A DNA stretch of 64,000 nucleotides, taken from positions 231,224 through 295,223 of the forward strand of contig NZ_CANMSY010000005.1 of the NCBI RefSeq assembly GCF_947500705.1, in the 5' to 3' direction. Below the pieces are notes generated by a model, which was not told the DNA's origin, searched no databases, and saw nothing but the letters and a program-made list of their open reading frames with translations. Within the stretch, counting starts at the first letter, position 1, and every line of letters starts with the position of its first letter. The position numbers and the translations under genes are program-made. Origin of the DNA: an uncultured Brachybacterium sp. (GTDB lineage Bacteria; Actinomycetota; Actinomycetes; Actinomycetales; Dermabacteraceae). Shown in pieces: positions 1-8,953 of the stretch.

Positions 1-2
1 TC

Positions 3-53
3 GGGAACTCGGGTCACGTCATCCCGGTCACGTTCAACTGGAGGGTCTTCTGA
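3..53 (+). CDS. Possible 3' end of an unidentified gene cut by the window edge
   Basis: An open frame runs in from the left edge and stops with TGA, 94 bases before qcrC. Its last residues (ending FNWRVF) do not resemble the usual C-terminus of CtaE, the gene that most often precedes qcrC in actinobacteria. Only 16 codons are visible, so whether it is coding at all is uncertain. Confidence 0.25.
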   Translation, partial: GNSGHVIPVTFNWRVF

Positions 54-147
54 TCCCCGGCGACGCCCGAGCCCGTCCGCTCGTCGCGTCCTCCTCGCCC
101 GGCATTCCCCGTTCAGTCCGTCCCCTCCACGAATCGAGGTCCGAACC

Positions 148-948
148 GTGAAGGCTCTCGCCGCCCGTCGTCATCACCCGATGGCGCTACTCGTGATCCT
201 GCTGCTCGCGCTCGTCGCGACCGGTGGGCTGTATGCGGCTCTCCAGCCTCAGACGGCCCAGGCCGAGGCCTACACGCAGGAAGACATCGATGCCGGCGAG
301 GCACTCTTCCTCGCCAACTGCGCGACCTGCCACGGCCGCAATGCAGAGGGTCTCGTTGACTCCGAAGGTGACACGCTCGGCCCGTCGCTGATCGGCGTGG
401 GCGCCGCTGCGGTCGATTTCCAGGTGGGCACCGGCCGCATGCCGATGCAGCAGTCCGGTGCGCAGGCCTCCCGCAAGCCCCCGCAGATGAACGAAGAGCA
501 GACCAGCCAGCTGGCTGCCTACGTCGCCTCCCTGGGCCCCGGCCCTGCGATCCCCGCCGACGAATGGCTCGACACCAGCAAGGGCGACGCCACCAAGGGC
601 GGCGAGATCTTCCGCATCAACTGCGCCATGTGCCACAACGCCGCCGGCGCCGGTGGTGCTCTGACCCGCGGCAAGTACGCACCGGCGGTGATCGGCCTGG
701 AGCCCAAGCACGTCTACGAGGCCATGGAGACCGGTCCCCAGAACATGCCGGTCTTCAACGACAACAACCTCTCGTCCTCGGACAAGCGCGATGTCATCAC
801 CTATCTCGAGAAGCTCGAGGAGAACGGCAGCCCCGGCGGCATCTCCCTGGGCTCGCTCGGCCCGGTGACCGAGGGTCTGTACGCGTGGACGATCATCCTG
901 TCACTGCTCCTGGGCTGCGCTGTGTGGCTGGGGGCGAAGGCCAAGTGA
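148..948 (+). CDS. qcrC: Cytochrome bc1 complex diheme cytochrome c subunit QcrC
   Basis: Membrane-anchored cytochrome c of the actinobacterial menaquinol:cytochrome c reductase; it passes electrons directly from the bc1 complex to the aa3 oxidase. The 266-residue product has an N-terminal membrane segment (about residues 12-32), two CxxCH haem c sites (CATCH at 58-62 and CAMCH at 159-163), each in its own cytochrome c fold, and a C-terminal membrane helix (about 243-263). The GTG start has a GAGG motif 8 nt upstream. Two haem sites in one chain replace the separate soluble cytochrome c of other bacteria, a known actinobacterial feature. The gene overlaps qcrA by 4 bases (GTGA), indicating translational coupling. 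Confidence 0.95.
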   Translation: MKALAARRHHPMALLVILLLALVATGGLYAALQPQTAQAEAYTQEDIDAGEALFLANCATCHGRNAEGLVDSEGDTLGPSLIGVGAAAVDFQVGTGRMPMQQSGAQASRKPPQMNEEQTSQLAAYVASLGPGPAIPADEWLDTSKGDATKGGEIFRINCAMCHNAAGAGGALTRGKYAPAVIGLEPKHVYEAMETGPQNMPVFNDNNLSSSDKRDVITYLEKLEENGSPGGISLGSLGPVTEGLYAWTIILSLLLGCAVWLGAKAK

Positions 949-2021
949 ATGCGAGCATGAACGACAATCTCGATGGCAGCTCCCCTGCCCGTGGCCTCAG
1001 CGCCATCGCCCCCAAGGAGGGCGGCGGCTTCCCGAACCCGGGCCTGCCCCCTCACATCCACCGCCAGGCAGATCTCTCGAAGGCTGCGGAGAAGCGTGCC
1101 GAGCGACTCGTCGCCAGCATGTTCGTGCTCAGCATCGTGGGCACCGTCCTCTTCATCGCGGCATACTTCCTGGTGACCCCGACGGGGATCAACCTCTTCG
1201 CCGAGGAGGGCACCCCGAAGGCACTCTGGTGGTCGAACCTCACCACCGGTCTGGGCCTCGCGATCGCGGTGTTCTTCATCGGTGCGGCCGCCGTGCACTG
1301 GGCCAAGACCCTCATGCCCGACGACGAGATGGTCGAGGAGCGGCACGACATCCGCGGCTCCGACGAGACCCGCGAGATCGCCGCCGGCATCATCACCGAC
1401 GGTCTCGCCGAGTCCGGCATCGCACGCCGTCCGGTGATCGTCACTGCCATGGTGGCCGCCCTGGCCGCCCTGCCGATCGCGGTGCTCGCACCGCTGTCCA
1501 CCCTGGGCCCGCTGCCCGGTGGCAGGCTCCACCACACTTTCTGGGGTCAGAACGCCAGACAGCGCCTGGCCCGAGACCACGACGGTACGCCGATCAAGCT
1601 CTCGGACGTCGCGATGAACTCGGTCTTCCACGTCATGCCCGAGGGCCTGACCCACGAGACCGAGCACTTCCTGGAGGAGCGCGCGAAGGCCGCAGCCGTG
1701 CTCGTCCGCATCGACCCTGCGCTCAGCAAGAACGAGGAGAGCATGGCGATGGGCGTCGAGGGCGTGCTCGCGTTCTCGAAGATCTGCACCCACGTGGGCT
1801 GCCCCGTCGCGCTCTACGAGCAGCAGACCCACCACATGCTGTGCCCCTGCCACCAGTCCACCTTCGACGTCACCGACGGCGCAAAGGTGATCTTCGGCCC
1901 GGCACACCGTCCGCTTCCCCAGCTGCCGATCGAGGTGGACGACGAGGGCTACCTGGTCGCCCCCGGTGACTTCACCGAACCGATCGGGCCCAGCTTCTGG
2001 AACATCCACAAGGAAAAGTGA
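945..2021 (+). CDS. qcrA: Cytochrome bc1 complex Rieske iron-sulfur subunit QcrA
   Basis: Rieske 2Fe-2S subunit that oxidises menaquinol and hands one electron to QcrC. The 358-residue protein has three membrane segments in its N-terminal half, as in actinobacterial QcrA, and a C-terminal Rieske domain. The cluster boxes are CTHVGC at residues 281-286 and CPCH at 300-303. I chose the GTG at 945 because GAAGG lies 4 nt upstream and it overlaps the qcrC stop; an ATG at 957 is the alternative. The frame stays open far upstream inside qcrC, but that is a shadow. Confidence 0.95.
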   Translation: MNASMNDNLDGSSPARGLSAIAPKEGGGFPNPGLPPHIHRQADLSKAAEKRAERLVASMFVLSIVGTVLFIAAYFLVTPTGINLFAEEGTPKALWWSNLTTGLGLAIAVFFIGAAAVHWAKTLMPDDEMVEERHDIRGSDETREIAAGIITDGLAESGIARRPVIVTAMVAALAALPIAVLAPLSTLGPLPGGRLHHTFWGQNARQRLARDHDGTPIKLSDVAMNSVFHVMPEGLTHETEHFLEERAKAAAVLVRIDPALSKNEESMAMGVEGVLAFSKICTHVGCPVALYEQQTHHMLCPCHQSTFDVTDGAKVIFGPAHRPLPQLPIEVDDEGYLVAPGDFTEPIGPSFWNIHKEK

Positions 2022-2025
2022 TCTC

Positions 2026-3705
2026 GTGACGACCACGACTCCCAGTACCCGGAAGCAGACTTCCGACGCCGAGGGCTCCTCGCGCGCGTACAAGCTCGGC
2101 GCAGTGGGCGGTGACTGGCTCGACCAGCGCGTCGCCGGCGGCGGCCTCGTCAAGTTCATGGCCCGCAAGATCTTTCCCGACCACTGGTCGTTCATGTTCG
2201 GTGAGGTGGCGCTCTACAGCTTCGTCATCCTGCTGATCTCGGGTGTCTTCCTGACGATGTTCTTCGACCCCTCCATGGAGGAGGTCATCTACAGCGGCCC
2301 GTATGAGCCGCTGCAGGGCCTCATGATGTCCCGGGCCTTCGAATCCACCCTCGAGATCTCCTTCGAGGTCACCGGTGGCCTGCTGTTCCGGCAGATGCAC
2401 CACTGGTCCGCGCTCGTGTTCATGGTCGCGATCTTCGTGCACATGTTCCGGGTGTTCTTCACCGGTGCGTTCCGCAAGCCGCGTGAGCTGAACTGGATCG
2501 TGGGCTTCTCGCTGATGGTGCTGGGCATGGTCGCCGGATTCTCCGGCTACTCCCTCCCCGACGACGTGCTCTCCGGCAACGGCCTGCGCGTGATCGACGG
2601 CCTGATGAAGGCCGTGCCCGTCGTGGGCACCTATCTGTCGATGCTGCTCTTCGGCGGCGAGTTCCCCGGCACTGCCGTCATCCCGCGGCTGTTCACCGTT
2701 CACATCCTGCTGGTCCCCGCGATGATTCTCGGATTGATCGCGATCCACATGGTGCTGCTGGTGCTGCACAAGCACACCCAGTACCCCGGCCCCGGTCGCA
2801 CCGAGCGCAATGTGGTCGGCTTCCCGGTGTTCCCGGTCTACGCGGCGAAGGCGGGCGGGTTCTTCTTCCTGGTCTTCGGCATCATCACCTTCATCTCCGC
2901 GACCACCTCCATCAACGCTGTGTGGAACTACGGGCCCTACGATCCGTCGCCGGTCTCGGCCGGTTCACAGCCTGACTGGTACATGCTCTGGACCGATGGC
3001 GGCCTGCGGCTCATCCCGGGCTGGGAGTCGACGATCTTCGGGTACGTGCTCTCCTGGAACATCCTGATCCCGATGGTCATCTACGGGCTCCTGCTGGGCG
3101 TGCTCGCCCTGTACCCGTTCCTCGAGGCGTGGGTGACGGGCGATGATCGCGAGCGCCACGTCAACGATCTGCCGTACAACGCGCCGGTGCGCACCGGTCT
3201 CGGCGTTGCCTGGATCATGACCTACCTGATCCTTGCCCTGGCCGCGACCAACGACATCATCGCGGTTGCGCTCCAGCTGTCCATCAATGACCTGACCTGG
3301 GCGCTGAGGATCGCGTTCTTCGTGGTGCCGGTACTCTCCTTCTACATCACGAAGCGACTGTGCCTCTCGATCCAGCGCCATAAGCGGGAGAAGGCACTGC
3401 ATGGCGAGGAGAGCTCGCGGATCGTGCGTACGGAGACCGGCGACATGATCGAGATCCACACGCCGCTCAGCGAGTTCGATCGCTGGGTGCTGGTGCAGCA
3501 CGATGATTACCGCCCGCTCTCGGCCGGCAAGGGCGTCTCCTCGCTCCGTGCGAAGGCCACCAGCTTCTTCTTCAAGGACAGGATCTCTCCCGTCACGCCC
3601 TCGGAGCTCCGCGAGGCGCTCGAGCACTCGGGCCATGAGAAGCACGTCATCGATGAGCTCACCGGCGGGGACTACCGCACACCGGCCGAGAAGACTCAGC
3701 ACTGA
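2026..3705 (+). CDS. qcrB: Cytochrome bc1 complex cytochrome b subunit QcrB
   Basis: Cytochrome b, the membrane core of the bc1 complex carrying the two b haems and the quinol sites. The 559-residue protein is highly hydrophobic, with paired helix histidines in the HHWSALVFM...HMFRVFF segment and again in HILLVPAM...IHMVLL. The Qo-site motif reads PDWY (within SQPDWYMLWTDGG) rather than the mitochondrial PEWY; I recall PDWY as usual in actinobacteria. A long cytoplasmic C-terminal tail of about 120 residues follows the last helix. The GTG start lies 4 nt after the qcrA stop. It is the last gene of qcrCAB and is followed by a hairpin terminator. Confidence 0.96.
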   Translation: MTTTTPSTRKQTSDAEGSSRAYKLGAVGGDWLDQRVAGGGLVKFMARKIFPDHWSFMFGEVALYSFVILLISGVFLTMFFDPSMEEVIYSGPYEPLQGLMMSRAFESTLEISFEVTGGLLFRQMHHWSALVFMVAIFVHMFRVFFTGAFRKPRELNWIVGFSLMVLGMVAGFSGYSLPDDVLSGNGLRVIDGLMKAVPVVGTYLSMLLFGGEFPGTAVIPRLFTVHILLVPAMILGLIAIHMVLLVLHKHTQYPGPGRTERNVVGFPVFPVYAAKAGGFFFLVFGIITFISATTSINAVWNYGPYDPSPVSAGSQPDWYMLWTDGGLRLIPGWESTIFGYVLSWNILIPMVIYGLLLGVLALYPFLEAWVTGDDRERHVNDLPYNAPVRTGLGVAWIMTYLILALAATNDIIAVALQLSINDLTWALRIAFFVVPVLSFYITKRLCLSIQRHKREKALHGEESSRIVRTETGDMIEIHTPLSEFDRWVLVQHDDYRPLSAGKGVSSLRAKATSFFFKDRISPVTPSELREALEHSGHEKHVIDELTGGDYRTPAEKTQH

Positions 3706-3732
3706 GCCGCTCCCGGTCACAGCGAGTGTGAT

Positions 3733-3773
3733 GGCGAAGGGCCCCGAGGATCATCTCCTCGGGGCCCTTCGCC
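3733..3773 (+). terminator. Hairpin terminator after qcrB
   Basis: A perfect 18-bp stem (3733-3750 with 3756-3773) encloses a 5-nt loop, 27 nt after the qcrB stop. It is very GC-rich and has no U-tract, as is common in high-GC actinobacteria. Confidence 0.82.
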
Positions 3774-3867
3774 GTGGACTCTCCGATCGGACTGGGCAGC
3801 CCGGCGGGCGCAGCAGGCGGCCCTGCTCCCCCGGCGCACTCCCCCCGGCGCTCTCCGCCAGCGCACC

Positions 3868-3932
3868 TTCCCGTACTCTCCCCCAGTACTCTCCCCCAGT
3901 ACTCGTCCCCAGCGCTCTCCCCCAGCGCTCGG
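3868..3932. repeat. Degenerate 13-bp tandem repeat, about five units
   Basis: Units of the type CCCCAGTACTCTC / CCCCAGCGCTCTC follow one another at exact 13-bp spacing (starts near 3868, 3881, 3894, 3907, 3920). They lie in the 258-base gap between the qcrB terminator and the hypothetical gene at 4032. No spacers and no coding role are visible. Confidence 0.7.
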
Positions 3933-3955
3933 ACACCCACACTCGGCCCTCGGTG

Positions 3956-3989
3956 CCCGGGCGCGACCATCACCCCCGGGCGCGACCAT
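3956..3989. repeat. 15-bp direct repeat pair
   Basis: CCCGGGCGCGACCAT occurs exactly at 3956-3970 and 3975-3989, separated by 4 bases. Together with the 13-bp repeats it occupies an otherwise empty intergenic stretch; function unknown. Confidence 0.7.
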
Positions 3990-4031
3990 GATCGGAACGA
4001 CGGCCGGACCTCGGTGCTGACAGCGCGGAGC

Positions 4032-4307
4032 TCACTCCAAGTGCGGATTCAAGGGACGGGGAGCCCGCTCCTGCGTCCGCTCAGCAGCGGCGTCAGTGAG
4101 ATAGCGGGCAGCCAGAAGGCCGAGACGGCGGTTCATACGGCGCAGCCGCCGTACAGAGCGCACGGGGGCAGAAGCCGGATCCAGTCCTGCCTCCGCGAGC
4201 ACCTCGCGTGCCCAGGCAACGGCGTCTTCGATCCCGTTCGTCCCCGGGAAGAGGCGTCGCAGCTCCTCCAGCGCCCGGCCCACCGGATCTGTCTCTCCAC
4301 CGATCAT
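4032..4307 (-). CDS. Small hypothetical protein
   Basis: A 91-residue product I do not recognise. It is predicted soluble and helical, with an Arg-rich segment in its C-terminal half (RRLRRMNRR). The ATG at 4307 is preferred over a GTG six bases upstream because GGGGA sits 6 nt before it. The upstream region contains a perfect TATAAT on the same strand. It stands alone between the respiratory operons. Codon use looks coding and no better frame overlaps it, but family support is lacking. Confidence 0.55.
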   Translation of the reverse strand: MIGGETDPVGRALEELRRLFPGTNGIEDAVAWAREVLAEAGLDPASAPVRSVRRLRRMNRRLGLLAARYLTDAAAERTQERAPRPLNPHLE

Positions 4308-4437
4308 GCTCACTCCCCTGGTTCATCCCCAGGCGCCTGCGATGCCAAGCGACCCGATGCCAGCATATTCCGGTGGGCTCAGCCCCGCGAGGCCGAGGCC
4401 TGCACGATCTTTATCCGTCATATTGGCTGTATCGACC

Positions 4438-4467
4438 ATTATAGACGTCGTGATGCGGATCGTTCCA
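4438..4467 (-). promoter_or_regulatory. Possible promoter for the small hypothetical gene
   Basis: On the minus strand a perfect TATAAT (4443-4438) lies in the most AT-rich stretch of this gap, with a weak TGGAAC-like -35 box 18 bp upstream. It implies an untranslated leader of about 120 nt. The rest of 4308-4650 holds nothing else I can identify. Confidence 0.35.
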
Positions 4468-4650
4468 GGGGCCCGGCATCATCGACACTTTCCCGCAGTC
4501 CGTCGCCCTTCGCCGGCCGGTGCACGCTCGAGGACGCCTGGCGTGAGCGTCTGCGGCCTGAGCACCAGCAGCACGAAGCTCGGAGGTGGGACCTCGGAGC
4601 CCTCCACGCACACGCCACGCGCCGCGCGCCGCGCCGAGGCAACGAGAGGA

Positions 4651-4681
4651 GGGCCCCGCATCGTCGAACGATGCGGGGCCC
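4651..4681 (-). terminator. Hairpin terminator after ctaC-ctaD-ctaF
   Basis: A perfect 14-bp stem (4651-4664 with 4668-4681) with a CGA loop, about 40 nt beyond the ctaF stop on the minus strand. Confidence 0.83.
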
Positions 4682-4721
4682 CTGGTGCTCTATCCCTTGG
4701 GAGGGAGGCGTGAGCTGTCGA

Positions 4722-5138
4722 TCAGTGGGCGTGCTGGCCCACCGAGAACTCCATGACCCAGGTGAGGATCCCGTAGATGGCGAATATGACGCCGAAGGCG
4801 AAGATCCACCAGCCGGCGGCCACGCCAAGGAAGCAGAGTGCTCCGCCGAGTGCTGCCCACAGCGGTGCCCAGCTGTACGGGGAGAAGCTCCCCTGCACGC
4901 CGGAGTCGTCCGAGACCTCGCCGTCCAGCTCGTCGGACGCGCCGAGGTCGTTCTTCTTGATCGTCAGGGACAACGCCATGGCGATCATGACCGAGAGGCC
5001 CGTCAGAGCGAGCAACGCCGGGAAGCCGACGGGCTCGACTCCCATGGGCTCATACCGCCCGGTGAGGAAGGCGTACGCGATCGCGACGATCAGGAAGAAG
5101 ACCGCCAGGATCCAGAAGATCTTTGCCGTTGCTCTCAT
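4722..5138 (-). CDS. ctaF: Cytochrome c oxidase subunit 4 CtaF
   Basis: Small accessory subunit of the actinobacterial aa3-type cytochrome c oxidase. The 138-residue protein has four predicted membrane segments: two near the N-terminus, then a polar loop around residues 60-85, then two more. This matches the CtaF family in length and pattern. It starts one base after the ctaD stop, so it is the last gene of the ctaC-ctaD-ctaF transcript. Confidence 0.93.
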   Translation of the reverse strand: MRATAKIFWILAVFFLIVAIAYAFLTGRYEPMGVEPVGFPALLALTGLSVMIAMALSLTIKKNDLGASDELDGEVSDDSGVQGSFSPYSWAPLWAALGGALCFLGVAAGWWIFAFGVIFAIYGILTWVMEFSVGQHAH

Positions 5139-5139
5139 G

Positions 5140-6852
5140 TCAATTGGTCCTCGGGTTCGCGGCGGGCTCCTCAGCGAGCATGTGGTCCTGCAGCGCGACC
5201 TCCGGGTGGTGGAGATCGAAGGCGGGACGCTCGGAGCGGATCCGGGGCAGGGAATGGAAGTTATGACGCGGCGGCGGGCAGGACGTCGCCCACTCGAGCG
5301 AAGCGCCGTAACCCCACGGGTCGTCGACCTCGACCTTCTTGCCCTTGACGTGCGTCAGCACCACGTTGAGCAGGAAAGGCAGAGTGGAGATGCCCATGAT
5401 GAACGCACCGACCGTCGAGATTTGGTTCATCCAATCGAAACCATCCTCGGCCAGGTAGTTCACGTAACGACGGGGCGCACCGGCCACGCCCAACCAGTGC
5501 TGGATGAGGAACGTCATGTGGAAGCCGATGGTCAGCAGCCAGAAGTGCAGCTTGCCGATTCCTTCGCTGAGCTTGTAGCCGAACATCTTCGGCCACCAGA
5601 AGTAGAAGCCTGCGAACATCTCGAAGACCACTGTGCCGGCCATCACGTAGTGGAAGTGTGCGACCACGAAATAGGTGTCAGAGACGGCGAAGTTCAGCAC
5701 CGGTGAGGACAGGATCACGCCCGTCAGACCACCGAAGATGAAGGTGGTCAGGAAGCCGAGGGTGAACAGCATCGGCGTCTCGAAGGTCAACGACCCTCGC
5801 CACATCGTGCCGACCCAGTTGAAGAACTTCACACCCGTCGGCACGGCGATCAGCATTGTCATGAACGCGAAGAAGTCGAGCATCACGGCGCCCGTGGTGT
5901 ACATGTGGTGCGCCCACACGGTCACGGACAGCGCGGCGATCGAGATCGTCGCACCCACCAGGGTCTTGTAGCCGAAGATCGGCTTGCGTGAGAAGACGGG
6001 GATGATCTCGGAGGCGATGCCGAAGAACGGCAGCGCGAGCACGTACACCTCGGGGTGGCCGAAGAACCAGAACAGGTGCTGCCAGAGCACCGGTCCGCCA
6101 TTGGCCGGATCGAAGATATTCGCATCGAAGCGTCTATCCGCTCCCAGTGCCAGCAGCGCGGAGGCCAGCGGCGGGAACGCCATCAGCACCAGCACGGCGG
6201 TGATGAGGGTGTTCCAGGTGAAGATCGGCATGCGGAACATGGTCATGCCGGGCATGCGCATGCAGAGGATCGTGGTGATGAAGTTGACCGAGCCGAGAAT
6301 CGTGCCGAAGCCCTGCAAGGCCAAGCCGAAGACCCAGAGATCACCGCCCAGGCCCGGGGTGAATGTCGTGTCCGACAGGGGTGCATAGGCGAACCAGCCG
6401 AAGGACGCCGCCCCCTGCGGAGTCAGGAACCCGGAGACCACGATCAGCGAGCCGAACAGAGTCACCCAGAAGGCGAACATGTTCAGTCGCGGGAATGCCA
6501 TGTCGACGGCGCCGATCTGCAGCGGCACCAGGTAGTTGGCGAAGCCGTTGAACAGCGGGGTGCCGAACATCAGCAGCATGATCGTGCCGTGCATGGTGAA
6601 CAGCTGGTTGTACTGATCCTTGGAGACCACGACCTGCAGTCCGGGCTCCCATAGCTCGGTGCGGATGCCGAGTGCGAGCAGGCCGCCGAACGCGAAGAAC
6701 GCGAAGGCCATGACCATGTACATCTTGCCGATCAGCTTGTGATCGGTCGTGGTCAGGAGCTGGAAGATCTGCCTGCCGAGACTCGTCGGCCGCTCCTCCT
6801 GGAACCGGCCGTTCACCGAGGTGCTCGGTGCGGCGGTGGTCTCGATGCTCAC
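5140..6852 (-). CDS. ctaD: Cytochrome c oxidase subunit I CtaD
   Basis: Catalytic haem-copper subunit of the aa3 terminal oxidase, reducing O2 to water and pumping protons. The 570-residue protein has about twelve membrane helices. Visible active-site motifs are [13 protein letters not shown] (CuB histidine with the cross-linked tyrosine), AHHMYTTG (two further CuB histidines) and HFHYVMAG (haem a3 and haem a histidines). The ATG overlaps the ctaC stop (ATGA, 6849-6852). Confidence 0.97.
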   Translation of the reverse strand: MSIETTAAPSTSVNGRFQEERPTSLGRQIFQLLTTTDHKLIGKMYMVMAFAFFAFGGLLALGIRTELWEPGLQVVVSKDQYNQLFTMHGTIMLLMFGTPLFNGFANYLVPLQIGAVDMAFPRLNMFAFWVTLFGSLIVVSGFLTPQGAASFGWFAYAPLSDTTFTPGLGGDLWVFGLALQGFGTILGSVNFITTILCMRMPGMTMFRMPIFTWNTLITAVLVLMAFPPLASALLALGADRRFDANIFDPANGGPVLWQHLFWFFGHPEVYVLALPFFGIASEIIPVFSRKPIFGYKTLVGATISIAALSVTVWAHHMYTTGAVMLDFFAFMTMLIAVPTGVKFFNWVGTMWRGSLTFETPMLFTLGFLTTFIFGGLTGVILSSPVLNFAVSDTYFVVAHFHYVMAGTVVFEMFAGFYFWWPKMFGYKLSEGIGKLHFWLLTIGFHMTFLIQHWLGVAGAPRRYVNYLAEDGFDWMNQISTVGAFIMGISTLPFLLNVVLTHVKGKKVEVDDPWGYGASLEWATSCPPPRHNFHSLPRIRSERPAFDLHHPEVALQDHMLAEEPAANPRTN

Positions 6853-7805
6853 TCGTTCTCTCCCTCGGTCCCGGTGGAGGCTGTCTCCTCGGTGTAGCGA
6901 GGACCGGCGTCATCATGCTTCTCGCGCATGCTCCACTCCTCCTGGTTGCGGTTCAGGTCGACACCCAGCTGACCCTCGTTGCCCTGATCGCGCAGCTCCT
7001 GCATGTGGGCGTCGAACTCCTCCTGGGAGACCACGACCACGTTGAAGAGCATGTCCGAGTGGTACTCGCCGCAGAGCTCGGCGCACTTGCCGGCGTAGGT
7101 TCCCTCAGTGGTCGGGGTGACCTGGAAGCTGTTGGTGCGTCCCGGGAACATGTCCTTCTTGTACAGGAAGTCCACGACCCAGAACGAATGGATGACGTCG
7201 CGCGAGTCGAGCCGGAACTCGACGGTCTGGTCGACGGGCAGGTACAGCGTGGGGAGCGAATCGGCGGCCGCGTCGTTCCCCTCGGCGTCCACCTCGCCGG
7301 TGGCGAAGGACTGGATGCCTGCCGGCTCGTGGACGTTCTGGTCGACGTAGTTGATGTCCCAGCTCCACTGCTTGGCCACCACGTTGACGGTGTAGTCAGG
7401 ATCCGCGACGTGCATCTCGATCTCGCGGGTGTCGCGCTGCGTGAAGTAGAAGAAGGTCAGCACCATCACCACGGGCACGAGCGTGAACATCAGCTCGAGC
7501 GGCACGTGGTAGCGCATCTGCACCGGGAAGCCGGTGTCGTTCTTGCGACGGCGGTAGGCGACCGCGCACCAGATCGTCAGTCCCCAGATCATGAGGCCCA
7601 CGAGGACCAGCACGGTCCAGGAGCCGACCCAGAGGCTCGTGATGCGCTCGGTCTGGTTGGTGACCTCCTGGCCATCTGCCCGACCGGGCATGAACCCGCG
7701 CTGCTGCGCCTGGGTGCAGCCTGCGAGGAACAGGGTGGCCAGGGCGAGGCCTGCTGCTGCTGCACGGCGTCCACGCTGTGCGCGCTGAGGGACCTGGGGG
7801 ATCAC
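6849..7805 (-). CDS. ctaC: Cytochrome c oxidase subunit II CtaC, lipoprotein
   Basis: CuA-bearing subunit that takes electrons from QcrC and feeds CtaD. The CuA motif [12 protein letters not shown] sits near the C-terminus, after two membrane segments. I place the start at the GTG at 7805. GGAAGG lies 9 nt before it, and the product then begins with a textbook lipoprotein signal: a basic QRAQRGRR stretch, a hydrophobic core and lipobox LAGC. It is 318 residues long. The frame stays open to 8042, and an ATG at 7910 would give 353 residues, but either choice adds a polar, Pro/Gly-rich tail in front of the signal peptide, unlike the family. Confidence 0.92.
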   Translation of the reverse strand: MIPQVPQRAQRGRRAAAAGLALATLFLAGCTQAQQRGFMPGRADGQEVTNQTERITSLWVGSWTVLVLVGLMIWGLTIWCAVAYRRRKNDTGFPVQMRYHVPLELMFTLVPVVMVLTFFYFTQRDTREIEMHVADPDYTVNVVAKQWSWDINYVDQNVHEPAGIQSFATGEVDAEGNDAAADSLPTLYLPVDQTVEFRLDSRDVIHSFWVVDFLYKKDMFPGRTNSFQVTPTTEGTYAGKCAELCGEYHSDMLFNVVVVSQEEFDAHMQELRDQGNEGQLGVDLNRNQEEWSMREKHDDAGPRYTEETASTGTEGENE

Positions 7806-7988
7806 AGAGGATGACCTTCCGCTCGTCGTCTCCACCTCCGGTTCCGGAGCGAGCGCAGTGGCTCTCCCCGGCTCCGCGACGTGGAGCTGGTACTTATGTG
7901 GGCGGGACATACCCACAGTGCCGCGCCCTCCCCGCGAGGAGAAGGCTGTGACCGGCCTCTGGGGCCCGCCACTTGACGGCACGCTGTC

Positions 7989-8019
7989 ATCATACGGCTT
8001 TCCGGGGGTGGTGGAGCCA
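7989..8019 (-). promoter_or_regulatory. Possible promoter of ctaC-ctaD-ctaF
   Basis: A TATGAT box (7994-7989, minus strand) lies about 180 nt upstream of the preferred ctaC start, with only a weak TGGCTC box near 8019-8014. The 385-base stretch 7806-8190 otherwise holds the ctaC leader and the hairpin at 8100-8139. Confidence 0.3.
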
Positions 8020-8099
8020 CCTCGACTCGCCGCAGGGCGCACTGGCCAGACCTCCGTGACCGGTCCGTGATCTGCACGTCGCTGTGGTCACAGGAAAAC

Positions 8100-8139
8100 G
8101 GGCCCGGTCCGGTGACCTGATCGTCACCGGGCCGGGCCC
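8100..8139 (-). terminator. Hairpin terminator after erpA
   Basis: A 17-bp stem (8100-8116 with 8123-8139) with one G-U pair and a 6-nt loop, 52 nt past the stop of the iron-sulfur gene on the minus strand. Confidence 0.82.
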
Positions 8140-8190
8140 ATGTCCTCCGCAGCGGTCGCCGCCTCTCGACGGGGATGCGCTGCAGGCGAC

Positions 8191-8550
8191 TCAGCTGAAG
8201 GAGTCGCCGCACGCGCAGGAGCTGCCTGCGTTGGGGTTGTCGATCGTGAAGCCCTGCTTCTCGATGGTGTCGGCGAAGTCGATCACCGCACCGGTGAGGT
8301 AGGGGCTGCTCATCTTGTCGATGATGACCTCGACGCCGTCGAAGTCGACGACCTGGTCGTTGTCCATCAGGCGCTCATCGAAGTAGAGCTGATAGATCAG
8401 TCCGGAACAGCCGCCGGGCTGAACTGCGATCCGGAGGCGGAGGTCGTCGCGACCCTCCTGGTCCAGCAGCGTGGTCACCTTCTGGGCAGCGCCGGAGGTG
8501 AGGGTGACGCCGTGCGCCGCAGTCGGGCGTTCAGTGGTGGGCGTGGTCAT
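8191..8550 (-). CDS. erpA: HesB/IscA-family iron-sulfur cluster insertion protein
   Basis: A-type carrier that holds a [2Fe-2S] or [4Fe-4S] cluster and delivers it to apoproteins. The 119-residue protein has the family length and the three conserved cysteines, one in GGCSG and two in CACG near the C-terminus. The start is the ATG at 8550, with GGAGG 5 nt upstream; an in-frame ATG nine codons earlier has no ribosome site. It is monocistronic, ending in the hairpin at 8100. A role in maturing respiratory Fe-S proteins next to the oxidase genes is inference. Confidence 0.92.
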   Translation of the reverse strand: MTTPTTERPTAAHGVTLTSGAAQKVTTLLDQEGRDDLRLRIAVQPGGCSGLIYQLYFDERLMDNDQVVDFDGVEVIIDKMSSPYLTGAVIDFADTIEKQGFTIDNPNAGSSCACGDSFS

Positions 8551-8683
8551 GCGTTCCTCCTCGAAGCTCGTGTCCATCCAGGATACGCCTCGGCGCTCCC
8601 GAACGGGGAGCGGAGGTCCCGGCGATCCGACACACCCTCGGTCGAGGTGCCGGGGAGAGTCGTGGACGCGACACGCCGGAGGC

Positions 8684-8953
8684 TCACAGCACCCCGCGGA
8701 AGAGGGCGAGCAGGATCACTCCGGCGTAGCCCATGAGCACTCCCGCCACCGCACCGGTGGCCCCATCGCGGCTGCGTCCCGTCAGCACCATCGACGCCGC
8801 CGCCACGAGCACGGCGATGACAGCGATGAGCCCCCACCACAGGAAGAAATAGCCTGCGATGAAGCCGATGATGAGCCCGAGGAAGAGCAGCGGGATCATC
8901 AGGGGAGACACCGTGGGGCTGCCCTCCCCTGAAGGCTGGCCCGAGGTGTTCAC
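8684..8953 (-). CDS. Small membrane protein of unknown function
   Basis: An 89-residue protein with a short polar N-terminus (Ser/Gly/Pro) and two to three hydrophobic segments (about residues 17-55 and 66-89). I do not recognise the family. Its GTG overlaps the stop of the M20 peptidase gene (GTGA, 8950-8953), so it is translationally coupled to it. That coupling is the main support for it being a real gene. The 133 bases between it and erpA hold nothing I recognise. Confidence 0.65.
   Translation of the reverse strand: MNTSGQPSGEGSPTVSPLMIPLLFLGLIIGFIAGYFFLWWGLIAVIAVLVAAASMVLTGRSRDGATGAVAGVLMGYAGVILLALFRGVL

Noticed and set aside
3774-5348. A 524-codon plus-strand frame across the qcrB-ctaD gap
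   Set aside because: It runs through the tandem repeats, antisense to ctaF and part of ctaD, and across a terminator hairpin; no family features appear.
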